Below are positions 20,895 through 30,534 of a stretch of 64,000 nucleotides of DNA, in pieces. A program made the position numbers and the translations under genes. Source of the stretch: Spirilliplanes yamanashiensis (GTDB taxonomy: Bacteria > Actinomycetota > Actinomycetes > Mycobacteriales > Micromonosporaceae); contig NZ_BOOY01000031.1 in the NCBI RefSeq assembly GCF_016863475.1, forward strand, positions 1-64,000. The letters run 5' to 3'. A model generated the notes under the pieces. The model saw only the letters and a list, made by a program, of their open reading frames with translations, ran no database searches and was not told the DNA's origin. Numbering within the stretch: the first letter of the stretch is position 1; each line of letters begins with the position of its first letter.

Positions 20895-21670
20895 CGGGAA
20901 CTCCTCTGCGCTCTCGCCGAAGAGTACAAGCAGACGGCGGCGGCCGCAGCCAGGTTCAGGCTCTCGGCGGCGCCGTGGATCGGCACCCGGACCCGCCGGT
21001 CGGCGGCGGCGAGCAGGTCGTCGGGCAGGCCGTGCGCCTCCGAGCCGAACAGCCACGCCGTGGGCGCGGCCAGCTCGCCCGCGTCGGCCAGGTCGTCGAG
21101 GTCGGCGTCGCCGTAGCCGGTCGCGGCGAGGATCCGCACCCCGGCGCCGCGCAGGGCGGCGACCACGGCGTGCGGGTCGCGCTCGCGGACGACGTCCACA
21201 TGGAACAGACTGCCGGCGGACGCGCGCACGCACTTGCCGTTGTACGGGTCGACGGCGTCCCCGGCGAACACCACGGCGGCGGCGCCGGCGGCGTCCGCCG
21301 TGCGCAGCACCGTGCCGGCGTTGCCCGGGTCGCGGATCTCCGCCAGGACCGCCGTGAGGCGCGGCGTGCGGGCCACCGCCCGGTCGAGCGGGACGTCGGC
21401 CGCCTCGCACACCGCCACCAGGCCCTGCGGCTGCACGGTCCCGGCCAGCGACGCCAGGGCGTCCTCGGTGACCGGTGTCGCGTCGCGGGTCAGCTCCGGG
21501 TACCGCTCGAACGCGGCGCCGGTGGCGAACAGCTCGCGCACCCGGGACGCCCGCAGCGCCTCGCGGACCGCCTGCGGCCCCTCGGCCAGGAACCGGCCGG
21601 TGGCGTCGCGGTCGCGGCGGCGCTGCAGGCGCCGGGCAGCAACAACCCGGGGCGTTCGTTGGGTGAACAC
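20891..21670 (-). CDS. TrmH/SpoU-family RNA 2'-O-methyltransferase
   Basis: A 259-residue SPOUT-class methyltransferase acting on rRNA or tRNA ribose. An N-terminal RNA-binding substrate domain (RFLAEGPQAVREAL, about residues 25-100) precedes the knotted catalytic domain: motif 1 LAEIRDPGNAGTVLRTADAAGA, motif 2 WLFGSEAHGLP, and motif 3 VPIHGAAESLNLAAAAAVCLY. The GTG at 21670 was chosen because the family N-terminus begins there and AGGA precedes it; the ATG 45 bases upstream overlaps rplT. It lies between rplT and pheS, as in many actinomycetes. The modified nucleotide is unknown. Confidence 0.92.
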   Translation of the reverse strand: MFTQRTPRVVAARRLQRRRDRDATGRFLAEGPQAVREALRASRVRELFATGAAFERYPELTRDATPVTEDALASLAGTVQPQGLVAVCEAADVPLDRAVARTPRLTAVLAEIRDPGNAGTVLRTADAAGAAAVVFAGDAVDPYNGKCVRASAGSLFHVDVVRERDPHAVVAALRGAGVRILAATGYGDADLDDLADAGELAAPTAWLFGSEAHGLPDDLLAAADRRVRVPIHGAAESLNLAAAAAVCLYSSARAQRSSR

Positions 21671-21695
21671 CCCGGGTTCCTGGTGCAGAGCCAAA

Positions 21696-22082
21696 TCAGG
21701 CGGCCTGCGCGCCACCGGTGCCCTCGGCCGCGACCGCGGCCTTGGCGACCTCGACGAGACCGGCGAACGCCGGCGCGTCGTTCACCGCGAGATCCGCGAG
21801 GATCTTGCGGTCGACCTCGATGCCGGCCAGGCGCAGGCCCTGGATCAGCCGGTTGTAGGTCATGCCGTTGGCCCGGGCCGCCGCGTTGATGCGGGTGATC
21901 CAGAGCTGACGGAAGTCGCCCTTGCGATCACGGCGGTCACGGTAGGCGTACTGCATCGAGTGCAGCACCTGCTCCTTGGCCTTGCGGTACAGCCGGGAGC
22001 GCTGGCCGCGGTAACCGCTGGCGGTCTCCAGCAGGGTGCGGCGCTTCTTCTGGGCGTTCACTGCCCGCTTGACGCGTGCCAT
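21696..22082 (-). CDS. rplT: 50S ribosomal protein L20 (bL20)
   Basis: Large-subunit assembly protein. The 128-residue product starts [16 protein letters not shown] and contains the classic [36 protein letters not shown] and [12 protein letters not shown] segments. The ATG at 22082 has AGGAG seven bases upstream. The C-terminal tail is Ala/Gly-rich and slightly extended. It is the third gene of infC-rpmI-rplT. In other bacteria L20 represses this operon by binding its leader, but no L20-specific site was recognised here. Confidence 0.98.
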   Translation of the reverse strand: MARVKRAVNAQKKRRTLLETASGYRGQRSRLYRKAKEQVLHSMQYAYRDRRDRKGDFRQLWITRINAAARANGMTYNRLIQGLRLAGIEVDRKILADLAVNDAPAFAGLVEVAKAAVAAEGTGGAQAA

Positions 22083-22119
22083 TCAACTACTCCTAAGAAA
22101 AGGTGTTCAGTGGCGCGCG

Positions 22120-22314
22120 TCAGCGGCCCAGCAGCTTCTTGATTCGCTTCGTGTCGGCCTTGGCCACCACGACCGTGCCGGTCATCCGGCGGGTCACCTT
22201 GGAGGACTTGCCCTCCAGCAGGTGGCGCTTACCGGCCTGCTCGGCAATGATCTTGCCCTTGCCGGTGACCCGCACCCGCTTGCCCATGCCGGTGTGGCTC
22301 TTCATCTTCGGCAC
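22120..22314 (-). CDS. rpmI: 50S ribosomal protein L35 (bL35)
   Basis: A 64-residue basic ribosomal protein: V/MPKMKSHTGMGKRVRVTGKG at the N-terminus and KADTKRIKKLLGR at the end, both characteristic of bL35. The GTG at 22314 was chosen because the family begins PKMKSH; AGAGG lies eight bases upstream. It lies 28 bases after infC and 37 bases before rplT in the standard infC-rpmI-rplT operon. Confidence 0.97.
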   Translation of the reverse strand: MPKMKSHTGMGKRVRVTGKGKIIAEQAGKRHLLEGKSSKVTRRMTGTVVVAKADTKRIKKLLGR

Positions 22315-22342
22315 TTCGAACGCCTCTACTCTCTGAAAACTG

Positions 22343-22948
22343 TCACTCGCCGCCGGGGGCGGCGGCCGTCTCGGCCGCCGGCGCCTCGGCGCCTTCCGCG
22401 CCACGCGGGGCCTTGGCGGCCACCGCGGCCGCCTTGGTCGCCCGGTGCGGCGCCAGAACCATGATCATGTTGCGGCCGTCGAGCTTCGGCTGCGCTTCCA
22501 CGAAGCCAAGCTCGGAGATCTCCTCGCTCAGGCGGCGCAGCAGGCGCGCGCCCAGCTCGGGGCGGCTCTGCTCACGACCACGGAACATGATCGTGACCTT
22601 GACCTTGTCGCCCGCCTTGAGGAACCGCACCACGTGACCCTTCTTGGTCTCGTAGTCGTGCGGGTCGATCTTCGGCCGGAGCTTCATCTCCTTGATGACC
22701 GTCTGCTGCTGGTTCCGCCGCGCTTCGCGCGCCTTCAGTGCGCTCTCGTACTTGAACTTGCCGAAGTCCATGAGCTTGCACACCGGCGGGCGCGCCATCG
22801 GCGCAACCTCGACCAGGTCCAGGTCGACGTCCGCTGCCAGCTGGAGGGCGCGCTCCAGCGGGACGATGCCCACCTGCTCACCCTCGGGGCCGACCAGTCG
22901 GACCTCACGTGCCCGGATCTGTTCGTTCACGCGTGGTTCGACGCTGAT
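22343..22948 (-). CDS. infC: Translation initiation factor IF-3 (ATC start)
   Basis: IF-3 keeps ribosomal subunits apart and proofreads start codons. The N-domain begins [20 protein letters not shown] and contains [11 protein letters not shown]. The C-domain has [20 protein letters not shown] and [12 protein letters not shown]. It is followed by an Ala/Glu-rich tail of about 25 residues. I place the start at ATC (22948), giving 201 residues. The family's conserved IS-x-EPR-x-N begins there, AGAGGAGG lies just before it, and the GTG six codons later has no Shine-Dalgarno and would cut the conserved N-terminus. Rare AUU/AUC starts are known for infC in other bacteria, where they let IF-3 limit its own translation. 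It heads infC-rpmI-rplT. Confidence 0.93.
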   Translation of the reverse strand: MSVEPRVNEQIRAREVRLVGPEGEQVGIVPLERALQLAADVDLDLVEVAPMARPPVCKLMDFGKFKYESALKAREARRNQQQTVIKEMKLRPKIDPHDYETKKGHVVRFLKAGDKVKVTIMFRGREQSRPELGARLLRRLSEEISELGFVEAQPKLDGRNMIMVLAPHRATKAAAVAAKAPRGAEGAEAPAAETAAAPGGE

Positions 22949-23195
22949 GGGGCCTCCTCTAGCCGTGTTGCCGATTGTCGGTCGACCCCGTCACCCGCGG
23001 ATGTGCGGGCGACCGGGAAAGCAGAAGGCCCCGGCGCATGCCAGGGCCCGCTCGACCGGTCATCGGCGCCCACGACGGGACGCACAGCCCCTCGCGGGGC
23101 TTGACCGGACCCGTCCACTCGAGGTGGCGCCGGGTGGGAGCGAGGGCTCCTCTTTCGCGCCGCGCACAGGGCGCGGCGTGGTCGACAACGGGAAG
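22949..23195 (-). promoter_or_regulatory. infC leader region with structured RNA
   Basis: This gene-free stretch before infC is a likely long 5' leader. It contains a perfect 6-bp hairpin (23086-23091 with 23096-23101) with a GCGA tetraloop on the transcript, and then the terminator-like hairpin at 23027-23048. A TANNNT-type -10 (TAGGCT, 23194-23199 on the minus strand) sits at its far end within a 13-base palindrome (23196-23208), but no convincing -35 is seen. I see no leader ORF with strong signals. Confidence 0.45.
23027..23048 (-). terminator. Attenuator-type terminator in the infC leader
   Basis: On the transcript, a 9-bp stem (one G-U pair; 23040-23048 with 23027-23035) closes a 4-base ATGC loop and is followed directly by TTCTGCTTTCCC. 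This is one of the few intrinsic terminators in the window with a T-rich tail. It lies about 80 bases before the infC start, inside the leader rather than after a gene. That suggests premature termination as control of infC-rpmI-rplT. Confidence 0.6.
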
Positions 23196-23228
23196 CCTAC
23201 CAGGTAGGACACCGGACGGCGAAACGGG

Positions 23229-25013
23229 TCACCGGTGCCCCGCCCGGGCCACCACCCCGGCCGCTCCCCCGCCGCGGCGCGACGGCTCCGCGACCGCGAT
23301 CATGCGCCCGCCGCGGCGGAACTCGATGGCGGTGGCCGCGCCCAGCTCGGCGGTGTCCGCCGCGCGGAACCGGTGCCCGAGGGCCTCCAGCTGCGGGCCG
23401 TACCGGGCGCGGAACGCCGCCTCGGTCTCGATCTCGGCGCTGTTGCGCTGCGACGCGCGCGGCGCCGCCATCGCCTCCGGCAGGCTCATGCCCAGCTCGT
23501 AGCGGTTGACCAGCAGCTGCAGCACGGTGGTGATGATGGTGGCGCCGCCGGGCGAGCCCAGCGCCAGCACCGGGCGCCCGTCGCGCAGGACGATCGTCGG
23601 CGACATCGAGCTGCGCGGGCGCTTGCCGGGGCCGGGCAGGTTCGGGTCGGCCGCGGTGCCCTGGGTCGGGGCGAAGTTGAAGTCGGTCAGCTCGTTGTTG
23701 AGCAGGAAGCCGCGGCCGGGCACCACCATCGCGTTGCCGCCGGTGGCCTCGATGGTGAACGTGTACTCGACGACGTTGCCCCAGCGGTCGGCGACGGTGA
23801 GGTTGGTGGTGCTCGTGCCCCTGTCGGGCGCCGCGGTGGGCGCCGCGCCGGCCGGGCACTGGGCGTAGCGGCCGTCGGGCACGCCGGGCGCGACCGGCTT
23901 GGGCAGGGCGCGGTCGCCGACCAGGCAGGCGCGCTCGCGGGCGAAGCCCTCACTGGCCAGCTCGCGCAGGACCCGGCGCGGGGTGTCGTCGCCGACGTAG
24001 CGGTTGCGGTCGGCGAAGGCGAGCGCGCTGGCCTCCAGGTAGCGGTGCAGCACCGGGCCGTCGGCCTTCTCGATGATGTTCAGCGCCTCGCTGACGGCGG
24101 TGCCGCCGCTGGACGGGGCGGCCATGCCGTAGACCTGCATGCCGCGGTACTCGCTGCGGGTCGGCGCGGGCAGCCGCACCCGGTAGCGCGCCAGGTCGCC
24201 GACGGTCAGAGCGCCGGGGCGGATCGGGTACGCCCAGTCCGGGGTGGACTCGGCCGGCGGCCGCTGGACGGTGCGCACGATGTCGGCGGCCACCGAGCCG
24301 CGGTAGAACACGTCGACGCCGCGCCGGGCGATGAGCCGGTAGGTGTCCGCCAGGTCGGGGTTGCGCTGGACGCTGCCGACCGCGGGCGGGGCGCCGCCCG
24401 GCAGGTACAGCTCGGCGGTGGCCGGGAACTGCGCGAACGCGGCGGCGTTGGCGGCCACCTGCGAGCGGAACGTGGCGTCGACGGTGAAGCCGCGGTCGGC
24501 GACGTCGGCGGCGGGGCGCAGCAGGCTCGACAGGGGCCGGCTGCCCCACCGGGCCAGGGCGGCGCGCCAGGTCTGCAGGGTGCCGGGCACGCCGACGGAC
24601 AGGCCGCTGAACCGGGCCTCGTCGAACGCGTACGGCCGCCCGGTGGCCGGGTCGACGAACAGGGTGCTGGTGGCGGCGGCGGGCGCGGCCTCGCGGCCGT
24701 CGATCGTCTCCACCCGGCGGGTGCCGGCGTCGTAGTACACGAAGAAGCCGCCGCCGCCGATGCCGGCGGAGAACGGCTCGGTGACGCCGAGGGTGGCGGC
24801 CGCGGCGATCGCGGCGTCGACGGCGTTGCCGCCGCGGCGCAGCACGTCCAGCCCGACGGCGGTGGCCGTGGCGTCGACGGTGCTGACGGCGCCGCCGTAG
24901 CCGGCGGCGACCCACGCCGGCGTGGCGCGGTCGGCCTGCGCCGGGACGGCGGGGGCGAGCGTGAGGGCCAGCGTGGCGGTGGCGGCCAGCGCGGTCGGAC
25001 GGCGGTGCCGCAT
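23229..25013 (-). CDS. ggt: Gamma-glutamyltransferase (secreted)
   Basis: Hydrolyses or transfers the gamma-glutamyl group of glutathione and related peptides outside the membrane. The 594-residue proenzyme has a signal peptide (MRHRR then about 17 hydrophobic residues, AQA-D cleavage near residue 27). Self-cleavage in this family occurs before the nucleophile Thr, here Thr402 in STTNLTVAD. Other landmarks are GNAVDAAIAAAATLGVTEPFSAGIGGGGFF, APSSGGTAVSEALNI, and the C-terminal MSPTIVLRDGRPVLALGSPGGATI. The ATG at 25013 has GGAGG well placed and starts the signal peptide. It is a single gene downstream of the his/rib block with its own possible promoter. Confidence is high. Confidence 0.95.
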   Translation of the reverse strand: MRHRRPTALAATATLALTLAPAVPAQADRATPAWVAAGYGGAVSTVDATATAVGLDVLRRGGNAVDAAIAAAATLGVTEPFSAGIGGGGFFVYYDAGTRRVETIDGREAAPAAATSTLFVDPATGRPYAFDEARFSGLSVGVPGTLQTWRAALARWGSRPLSSLLRPAADVADRGFTVDATFRSQVAANAAAFAQFPATAELYLPGGAPPAVGSVQRNPDLADTYRLIARRGVDVFYRGSVAADIVRTVQRPPAESTPDWAYPIRPGALTVGDLARYRVRLPAPTRSEYRGMQVYGMAAPSSGGTAVSEALNIIEKADGPVLHRYLEASALAFADRNRYVGDDTPRRVLRELASEGFARERACLVGDRALPKPVAPGVPDGRYAQCPAGAAPTAAPDRGTSTTNLTVADRWGNVVEYTFTIEATGGNAMVVPGRGFLLNNELTDFNFAPTQGTAADPNLPGPGKRPRSSMSPTIVLRDGRPVLALGSPGGATIITTVLQLLVNRYELGMSLPEAMAAPRASQRNSAEIETEAAFRARYGPQLEALGHRFRAADTAELGAATAIEFRRGGRMIAVAEPSRRGGGAAGVVARAGHR

Positions 25014-25048
25014 GACGCCTCCCGGGGGCGGTCGGGGGAAACGCGTCA

Positions 25049-25077
25049 AGCCTTCCGAAACAGCGCGAAGATCACAA
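25049..25077 (-). promoter_or_regulatory. Possible ggt promoter
   Basis: On the minus strand, -35 TTGTGA (25072-25077) and -10 AAGGCT (25049-25054) lie 17 bases apart, about 35 bases before the ggt start. The -10 lacks its first T, so the match is moderate. Confidence 0.3.
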
Positions 25078-25092
25078 GCTGGCAGCGTGTGC

Positions 25093-25536
25093 TCACGCAG
25101 CGTCGACGGACGCCCGGTGCAGCTCGCGCAGCGCCCGGACGCCGTCGACGGCGTACTGCTTGTCGGTGGCCTGCAGGGCGTGCACCGGCACCGTCTCGTC
25201 GTCGGCGAGCTCCAGCATCGCCCACGGCGAGTGCCGGTCGAACCGCACGCCGCGCACGACCGCCCACGGCAGCTGGTAGCCGCCGACGACGTTGCGCACC
25301 CGGATGCCCTGGGCGTCCGCCCACACCCGCGGCCGGGTGAAGACCAGCACGGCCAGGCCGCCCAGCACGCCGAGGCCGATCATCGCGCCCTGGTCGCCGG
25401 GCCGGAACTGGCCGAACCCGCCGCCGGTGGGGCCGGTCAGGCCGAAGCTGATGAACGTGAACAGCGCGACGATCGCGGCCGCGGCCACCCAGCACACGTA
25501 ACGGATCTTGCGGGGGCGCAGCTCGACGGGGGCCAT
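25093..25536 (-). CDS. PH-domain membrane protein
   Basis: A 147-residue protein. Two hydrophobic segments (about residues 13-32 and 50-66) form a membrane hairpin, followed by a bacterial PH-like domain: RVWADAQGIRVRNVVGGYQLPWAVVRGVRFDR...WAMLELADDETVPVHALQATDKQYAVDGVRALREL. This architecture is widespread in actinomycetes immediately after hisG. The ATG at 25536 lies ten bases after the hisG stop, so it is probably the last gene of the rib/his transcript. Function is unknown; no binding ligand is established for the family. Confidence 0.85.
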   Translation of the reverse strand: MAPVELRPRKIRYVCWVAAAAIVALFTFISFGLTGPTGGGFGQFRPGDQGAMIGLGVLGGLAVLVFTRPRVWADAQGIRVRNVVGGYQLPWAVVRGVRFDRHSPWAMLELADDETVPVHALQATDKQYAVDGVRALRELHRASVDAA

Positions 25537-25546
25537 GGGACGCAGT

Positions 25547-26398
25547 CTAGAGCCGGCAGTTGTGGATGTCGGTGACGAGGATGGCGCGGGCGCCCAGGTC
25601 GTACAGCTCGTCCATGACGCGGTGCACGTCGGCGCGCAGCACCATCGCCTGCACCGCCACCCAGCCCTCGCGGTGCAGCGGCGACACCGTCGGCGACTCG
25701 ATGCCCGGGGTGAGCGCGGTGGCCTGGTCGAGCAGGTCGGCGCGCACGTCGTAGGCGAGCATCACGTAGCGCCGGGCGACGAGCACCCCGTTGAGCCGGC
25801 GCAGCAGCTGGGCGGCCTGCCGGCTGCCCAGGTCGACGTCGGGCTCGCGGCCGATGAGGATGGCCGACGAGCGCATCAGCGGCTCGCCGACCGTGACCAG
25901 CCCGGCCTGGCGCAGGGTGGCGCCGGTCTCGACCACGTCGGCGATGACGTCGGCGACGCCGAGCCGGACCGCGTTCTCCACGGCGCCGTCGAGGCGCACC
26001 ACCTCGGCCTTGACGCCGGCCTCGGCGAGGTAGCGCTCGACCACCCCGGGGTACGCGGTGGCGATGCGCCGGCCCGCCACGTCGGCGACCGCACCGATAG
26101 CCTCGGGCCGGGCGGCCCACCGGAACGTGGCGCCGCCGAAGCCGAGGTCGAGCAGCTCGTGCGCGGGCGAGCCGGAGTCGACCAGCAGGTCACGGCCGGT
26201 GATGCCCAGGTCGAGGTCGCCGGACGCGACGTAGGTGGCGATGTCGCGCGGGCGCAGGTAGAAGAACTCGACGTCGTTGACCTCGTCCGCGCAGGCGAGA
26301 TCCTTGGCGTCGGTGCGCTGCCGGTAACCGGCGTCGCGCAGCATCTGGGAGGCGGGCTGGGACAGGGTGCCCTTGTTGGGCACGGCAATGCGGAGCAT
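25547..26398 (-). CDS. hisG: ATP phosphoribosyltransferase (long form)
   Basis: First, feedback-inhibited step of histidine synthesis: ATP + PRPP to phosphoribosyl-ATP. The 283-residue enzyme starts MLRIAVPNKGTLSQPASQMLRDAGY. It contains the periplasmic-binding-like core with DLGITGRDLL, the family segment ADVIADVVETGATLRQAGL, and the C-terminal regulatory ACT-like domain (about residues 205-283) ending in DIHNCRL. The length marks the long, histidine-sensitive form. It lies downstream of hisE with a 40-base gap. The rest of the his genes are not in the window. Confidence 0.97.
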   Translation of the reverse strand: MLRIAVPNKGTLSQPASQMLRDAGYRQRTDAKDLACADEVNDVEFFYLRPRDIATYVASGDLDLGITGRDLLVDSGSPAHELLDLGFGGATFRWAARPEAIGAVADVAGRRIATAYPGVVERYLAEAGVKAEVVRLDGAVENAVRLGVADVIADVVETGATLRQAGLVTVGEPLMRSSAILIGREPDVDLGSRQAAQLLRRLNGVLVARRYVMLAYDVRADLLDQATALTPGIESPTVSPLHREGWVAVQAMVLRADVHRVMDELYDLGARAILVTDIHNCRL

Positions 26399-26438
26399 GC
26401 GACTTCCTCAATCTCGTGACGGGGACAGCGGGCCACCG

Positions 26439-26702
26439 TCAGAGATGTCGGTACACGTCCTTCAGCTCCAGCCCGGTCGCCAGCATGAGGCACTGGGCCT
26501 GGTAGAGCAGCTGGGAGATCTCCTCGGCCGCCCGCTCGGGGCCCTCGTGCTCCGCCGCCATCCAGGACTCGGCCGCCTCCTCGACGACCTTCTTGCCGAT
26601 GAAATGCACGCCGCGGTCCAGGGCGGCGACGGTGCCGGACCCGGGGGCCCGCTCCGCCGCCTTCGCCTGCAACTCGGCGAACAACTCCTCGAAGGTCTTC
26701 AC
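26439..26702 (-). CDS. hisE: Phosphoribosyl-ATP pyrophosphatase
   Basis: Second step of histidine synthesis, hydrolysing phosphoribosyl-ATP to phosphoribosyl-AMP. The 87-residue all-alpha MazG-like protein has the family core [32 protein letters not shown] and [20 protein letters not shown], with the metal-binding E-x-x-E/E-x-x-D pattern. The GTG at 26702 begins at the family's usual KTFEELF. It is stand-alone (no HisI fusion), as in other actinomycetes, and lies between ribH and hisG. Confidence 0.96.
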   Translation of the reverse strand: MKTFEELFAELQAKAAERAPGSGTVAALDRGVHFIGKKVVEEAAESWMAAEHEGPERAAEEISQLLYQAQCLMLATGLELKDVYRHL

Positions 26703-26757
26703 GGACAGCGATCCTGCCAGCCCGGCGCCCGTCGATGCACGCCGGGAGACGGACGTC

Positions 26758-28492
<1,735 letters not shown>

Positions 28493-28493
<1 letters not shown>

Positions 28494-29089
28494 CAGGACC
28501 TCCCGACGAGGAGCTTCTCGACGTACTTGGCGACGACGTCGACTTCCAGGTTCACCGGGTCGCCGACCTGCTTGGCGCCCAGCACGGTGAGCTTGAGGGT
28601 GGTCGGGATGAGCCCGACCGAGAACGTGTCGCCGGTGACCGCCATGACGGTGAGCGAGACGCCGTCGACGGTGATGGAGCCCTTCTCGACCACGTAGCGG
28701 GCCAGCTCGCCGGGCAGCGCGAAGGTCAGCGTCTCCCAGGCCTTGGCGGGCTCGCGGGACAGGATGCGCCCGACGCCGTCGACGTGGCCCTGCACCAGGT
28801 GCCCGCCGAGGCGGGTCTGCAGCGTCGCGGCGCGTTCCAGGTTGACCGGGCTGCCCGGCCGCAGCGCGCCGAGAGACGAGCGGCGCAGCGTCTCGCCCAT
28901 CACGTCGGCGGTGAAGCCGTTCTCGTCGTGGTCGACGACGGTGAGACAGACGCCGTTGACCGCGATGGAGTCGCCGTGCCGGGCGCCGGCGGCCACGAGC
29001 GGGCCGCGGACGGCGAGGACGACCGAGTCGCCGCCGGCGTCGGTGACGGCGGCGACCTCCCCGAGCTCCTCGACGATGCCGGTGAACAT
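28493..29089 (-). CDS. ribE: Riboflavin synthase, alpha chain
   Basis: Dismutates two lumazines to riboflavin and a pyrimidine. The 198-residue protein is an internal duplication of two lumazine-binding domains, each with [17 protein letters not shown] ([26 protein letters not shown]) and a following [11 protein letters not shown] segment. The start [10 protein letters not shown] is the invariant family N-terminus. The ATG at 29089 follows ribD by two bases, and the stop overlaps ribBA by one. Some nomenclatures call this gene ribC or ribB. Confidence 0.97.
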
Positions 29090-29091
29090 GG

Positions 29092-30153
29092 TCAGCCCTC
29101 CCTTTTCTGGCGGACGAGCGCGGTGAACCGCAGGTCGGGGCCGACCCGCGTGACGTCGGTCAGGTCGAGGCCGATCGCCTCGGCGATGGTGGGCACGCCC
29201 GCGCCGGTCAGCGCGGCCCGGCCGGCGCCGAGCAGCTTCGGCGCCACGTAGCCGACGACCTCGTCGACGAGGCCCGCGGCCAGGAAGCCGCCGGCCAGGG
29301 TGGGGCCGCCCTCGAGGAGGGCGACGCGCACCCCGCGGGCGTACAGCCCGGCGGCGAGCGCGGCCAGGTCGACCCGGCCGTCGGCGCCGGTGCCCAGCTC
29401 CGCGCCGGTGGCCACCCAGGTGGGCGCGGCGCCGTCGCGGACGCGGGCGCCGGCCGGGGTGCGCCCGGCGGTGTCGGCGACCACCCGCAGCGGCTGGCGG
29501 GGCACGGCCGCCCCGGCGGCGCCGCGGACGGTGAGCTGCGGGTCGTCGGCGAGCACGGTGCCGGCCCCGGCGATGATCGCGTCGGCGGTGCCGCGCAGCG
29601 CGTGCACGTCGGCGCGCGCCTCCGGCGAGGTGATCCACTTGCTGGTGCCGTCGGCGGCGGCGGAGCGGCCGTCCAGCGTGGCCGCGTACTTCCAGATCAC
29701 CCACGGGCGGCGCCGGCGCACCGCGGTCAGCCAGTGCAGGTTGCCGGCCTCGGCCTCCTCCTGGCGCACCCCCGACTCGACCCGCACTCCGGCGGCGCGC
29801 AGGGTGGCGATGCCGCCGGCCGCCTCCGGGTTCGGGTCGTCGACGGCGATCACCACGCGGGTGACGCCGGCCGCGACGAGCGCCAGCGAGCAGGGCCCGG
29901 TGCGCCCGACGTGGTTGCAGGGCTCCAGGGTGACCACGCAGGTGCCGCCGCGGGCCCGCTCGCCGGCCTCGGCCAGCGCCGCGATCTCCGCGTGCGGGCC
30001 GCCGGCCACCTCGTGCCAGCCCTCGCCGACGACCTCGCCGGCGGCGTCGAGGATGACGCAGCCGACCACGGGGTTGGGGTGCGTGCGCCCCGCCCCGCGC
30101 AGGGCGAGCTCGATCGCGCGATCCATCGCGCGGTCCTCGAGCGGTGTCGCCAT
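29092..30153 (-). CDS. ribD: Bifunctional riboflavin deaminase/reductase RibD
   Basis: Performs the second and third steps of riboflavin synthesis. The N-terminal cytidine-deaminase-like domain (about residues 1-145) has [13 protein letters not shown], the zinc motif HAEIAAL and the [15 protein letters not shown] zinc cysteines. The C-terminal DHFR-like reductase (about 150-353) has [30 protein letters not shown] and [16 protein letters not shown]. The ATG at 30153 starts the domain; an in-frame start 11 codons upstream is weaker. GGGAAAGG lies about 8 bases upstream and can pair with CCTTTC in the leader. It is the first gene after the FMN riboswitch. Confidence 0.97.
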   Translation of the reverse strand: MATPLEDRAMDRAIELALRGAGRTHPNPVVGCVILDAAGEVVGEGWHEVAGGPHAEIAALAEAGERARGGTCVVTLEPCNHVGRTGPCSLALVAAGVTRVVIAVDDPNPEAAGGIATLRAAGVRVESGVRQEEAEAGNLHWLTAVRRRRPWVIWKYAATLDGRSAAADGTSKWITSPEARADVHALRGTADAIIAGAGTVLADDPQLTVRGAAGAAVPRQPLRVVADTAGRTPAGARVRDGAAPTWVATGAELGTGADGRVDLAALAAGLYARGVRVALLEGGPTLAGGFLAAGLVDEVVGYVAPKLLGAGRAALTGAGVPTIAEAIGLDLTDVTRVGPDLRFTALVRQKREG

Positions 30154-30225
30154 GCCTCGTGCCTTTCCCGTGCGGCGTGCGGTCACGCGCGGGAAGGCGG
30201 AGAAAGGACACGGAAACGGACATCA

Positions 30226-30245
30226 GGGGACGACAGGGTCGCCCC
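30226..30245 (-). terminator. Possible riboswitch expression-platform hairpin
   Basis: On the transcript, GGGGCGAC pairs with GTCGTCCCC (one bulge, 3-base loop) and is followed by TGATGTCCGTTTCC. It sits between the FMN aptamer and ribD. It may be the FMN-dependent terminator, or just a stable hairpin. A CCTTTC patch nearer ribD could alternatively hide the GAAAGG ribosome site. Confidence 0.4.
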
Positions 30246-30293
30246 TGGACCCGCCCACGGCACGAGGCCGCGACGGGGTCCGTCCGCGCGCTG

Positions 30294-30458
30294 TCTCCCA
30301 TCCGGACTGTCTGACCGGGCGACGTGGTCGCCCGCTCAACCGTCGGCCCCGGAGTCTCACCAGGTCCACCGGGCGTCAGGTTCGACGACCGGGTCGCGGG
30401 CTTACCTCTGCTTGCGCGGAGGATCACCGCCGGTTCGGAATTTCACCGAGTCCCGCCA
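30294..30458 (-). promoter_or_regulatory. FMN riboswitch (RFN element)
   Basis: The conserved RFN core is clear on the minus strand, in order: GGACTCGGTGAAATTCCGAA, then ACCGGCGGT, AAGCCCGCGA, TGGTGAGACTCCGGGGCCGAC, GGTTGAGC, and finally AGTCCGGATGGGAGA at 30294. The six-helix aptamer binds FMN and turns off the downstream genes in this family. It lies 140 bases before ribD and so should control ribD-ribE-ribBA-ribH and perhaps hisE-hisG. Confidence 0.95.
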
Positions 30459-30534
30459 GCGCGTGGTGGGTCACCTGCCAGTCTGGCACGCAATCGTGAA
30501 CACACCAGCGGTAGAGACCTGGGTCACACCGTGG

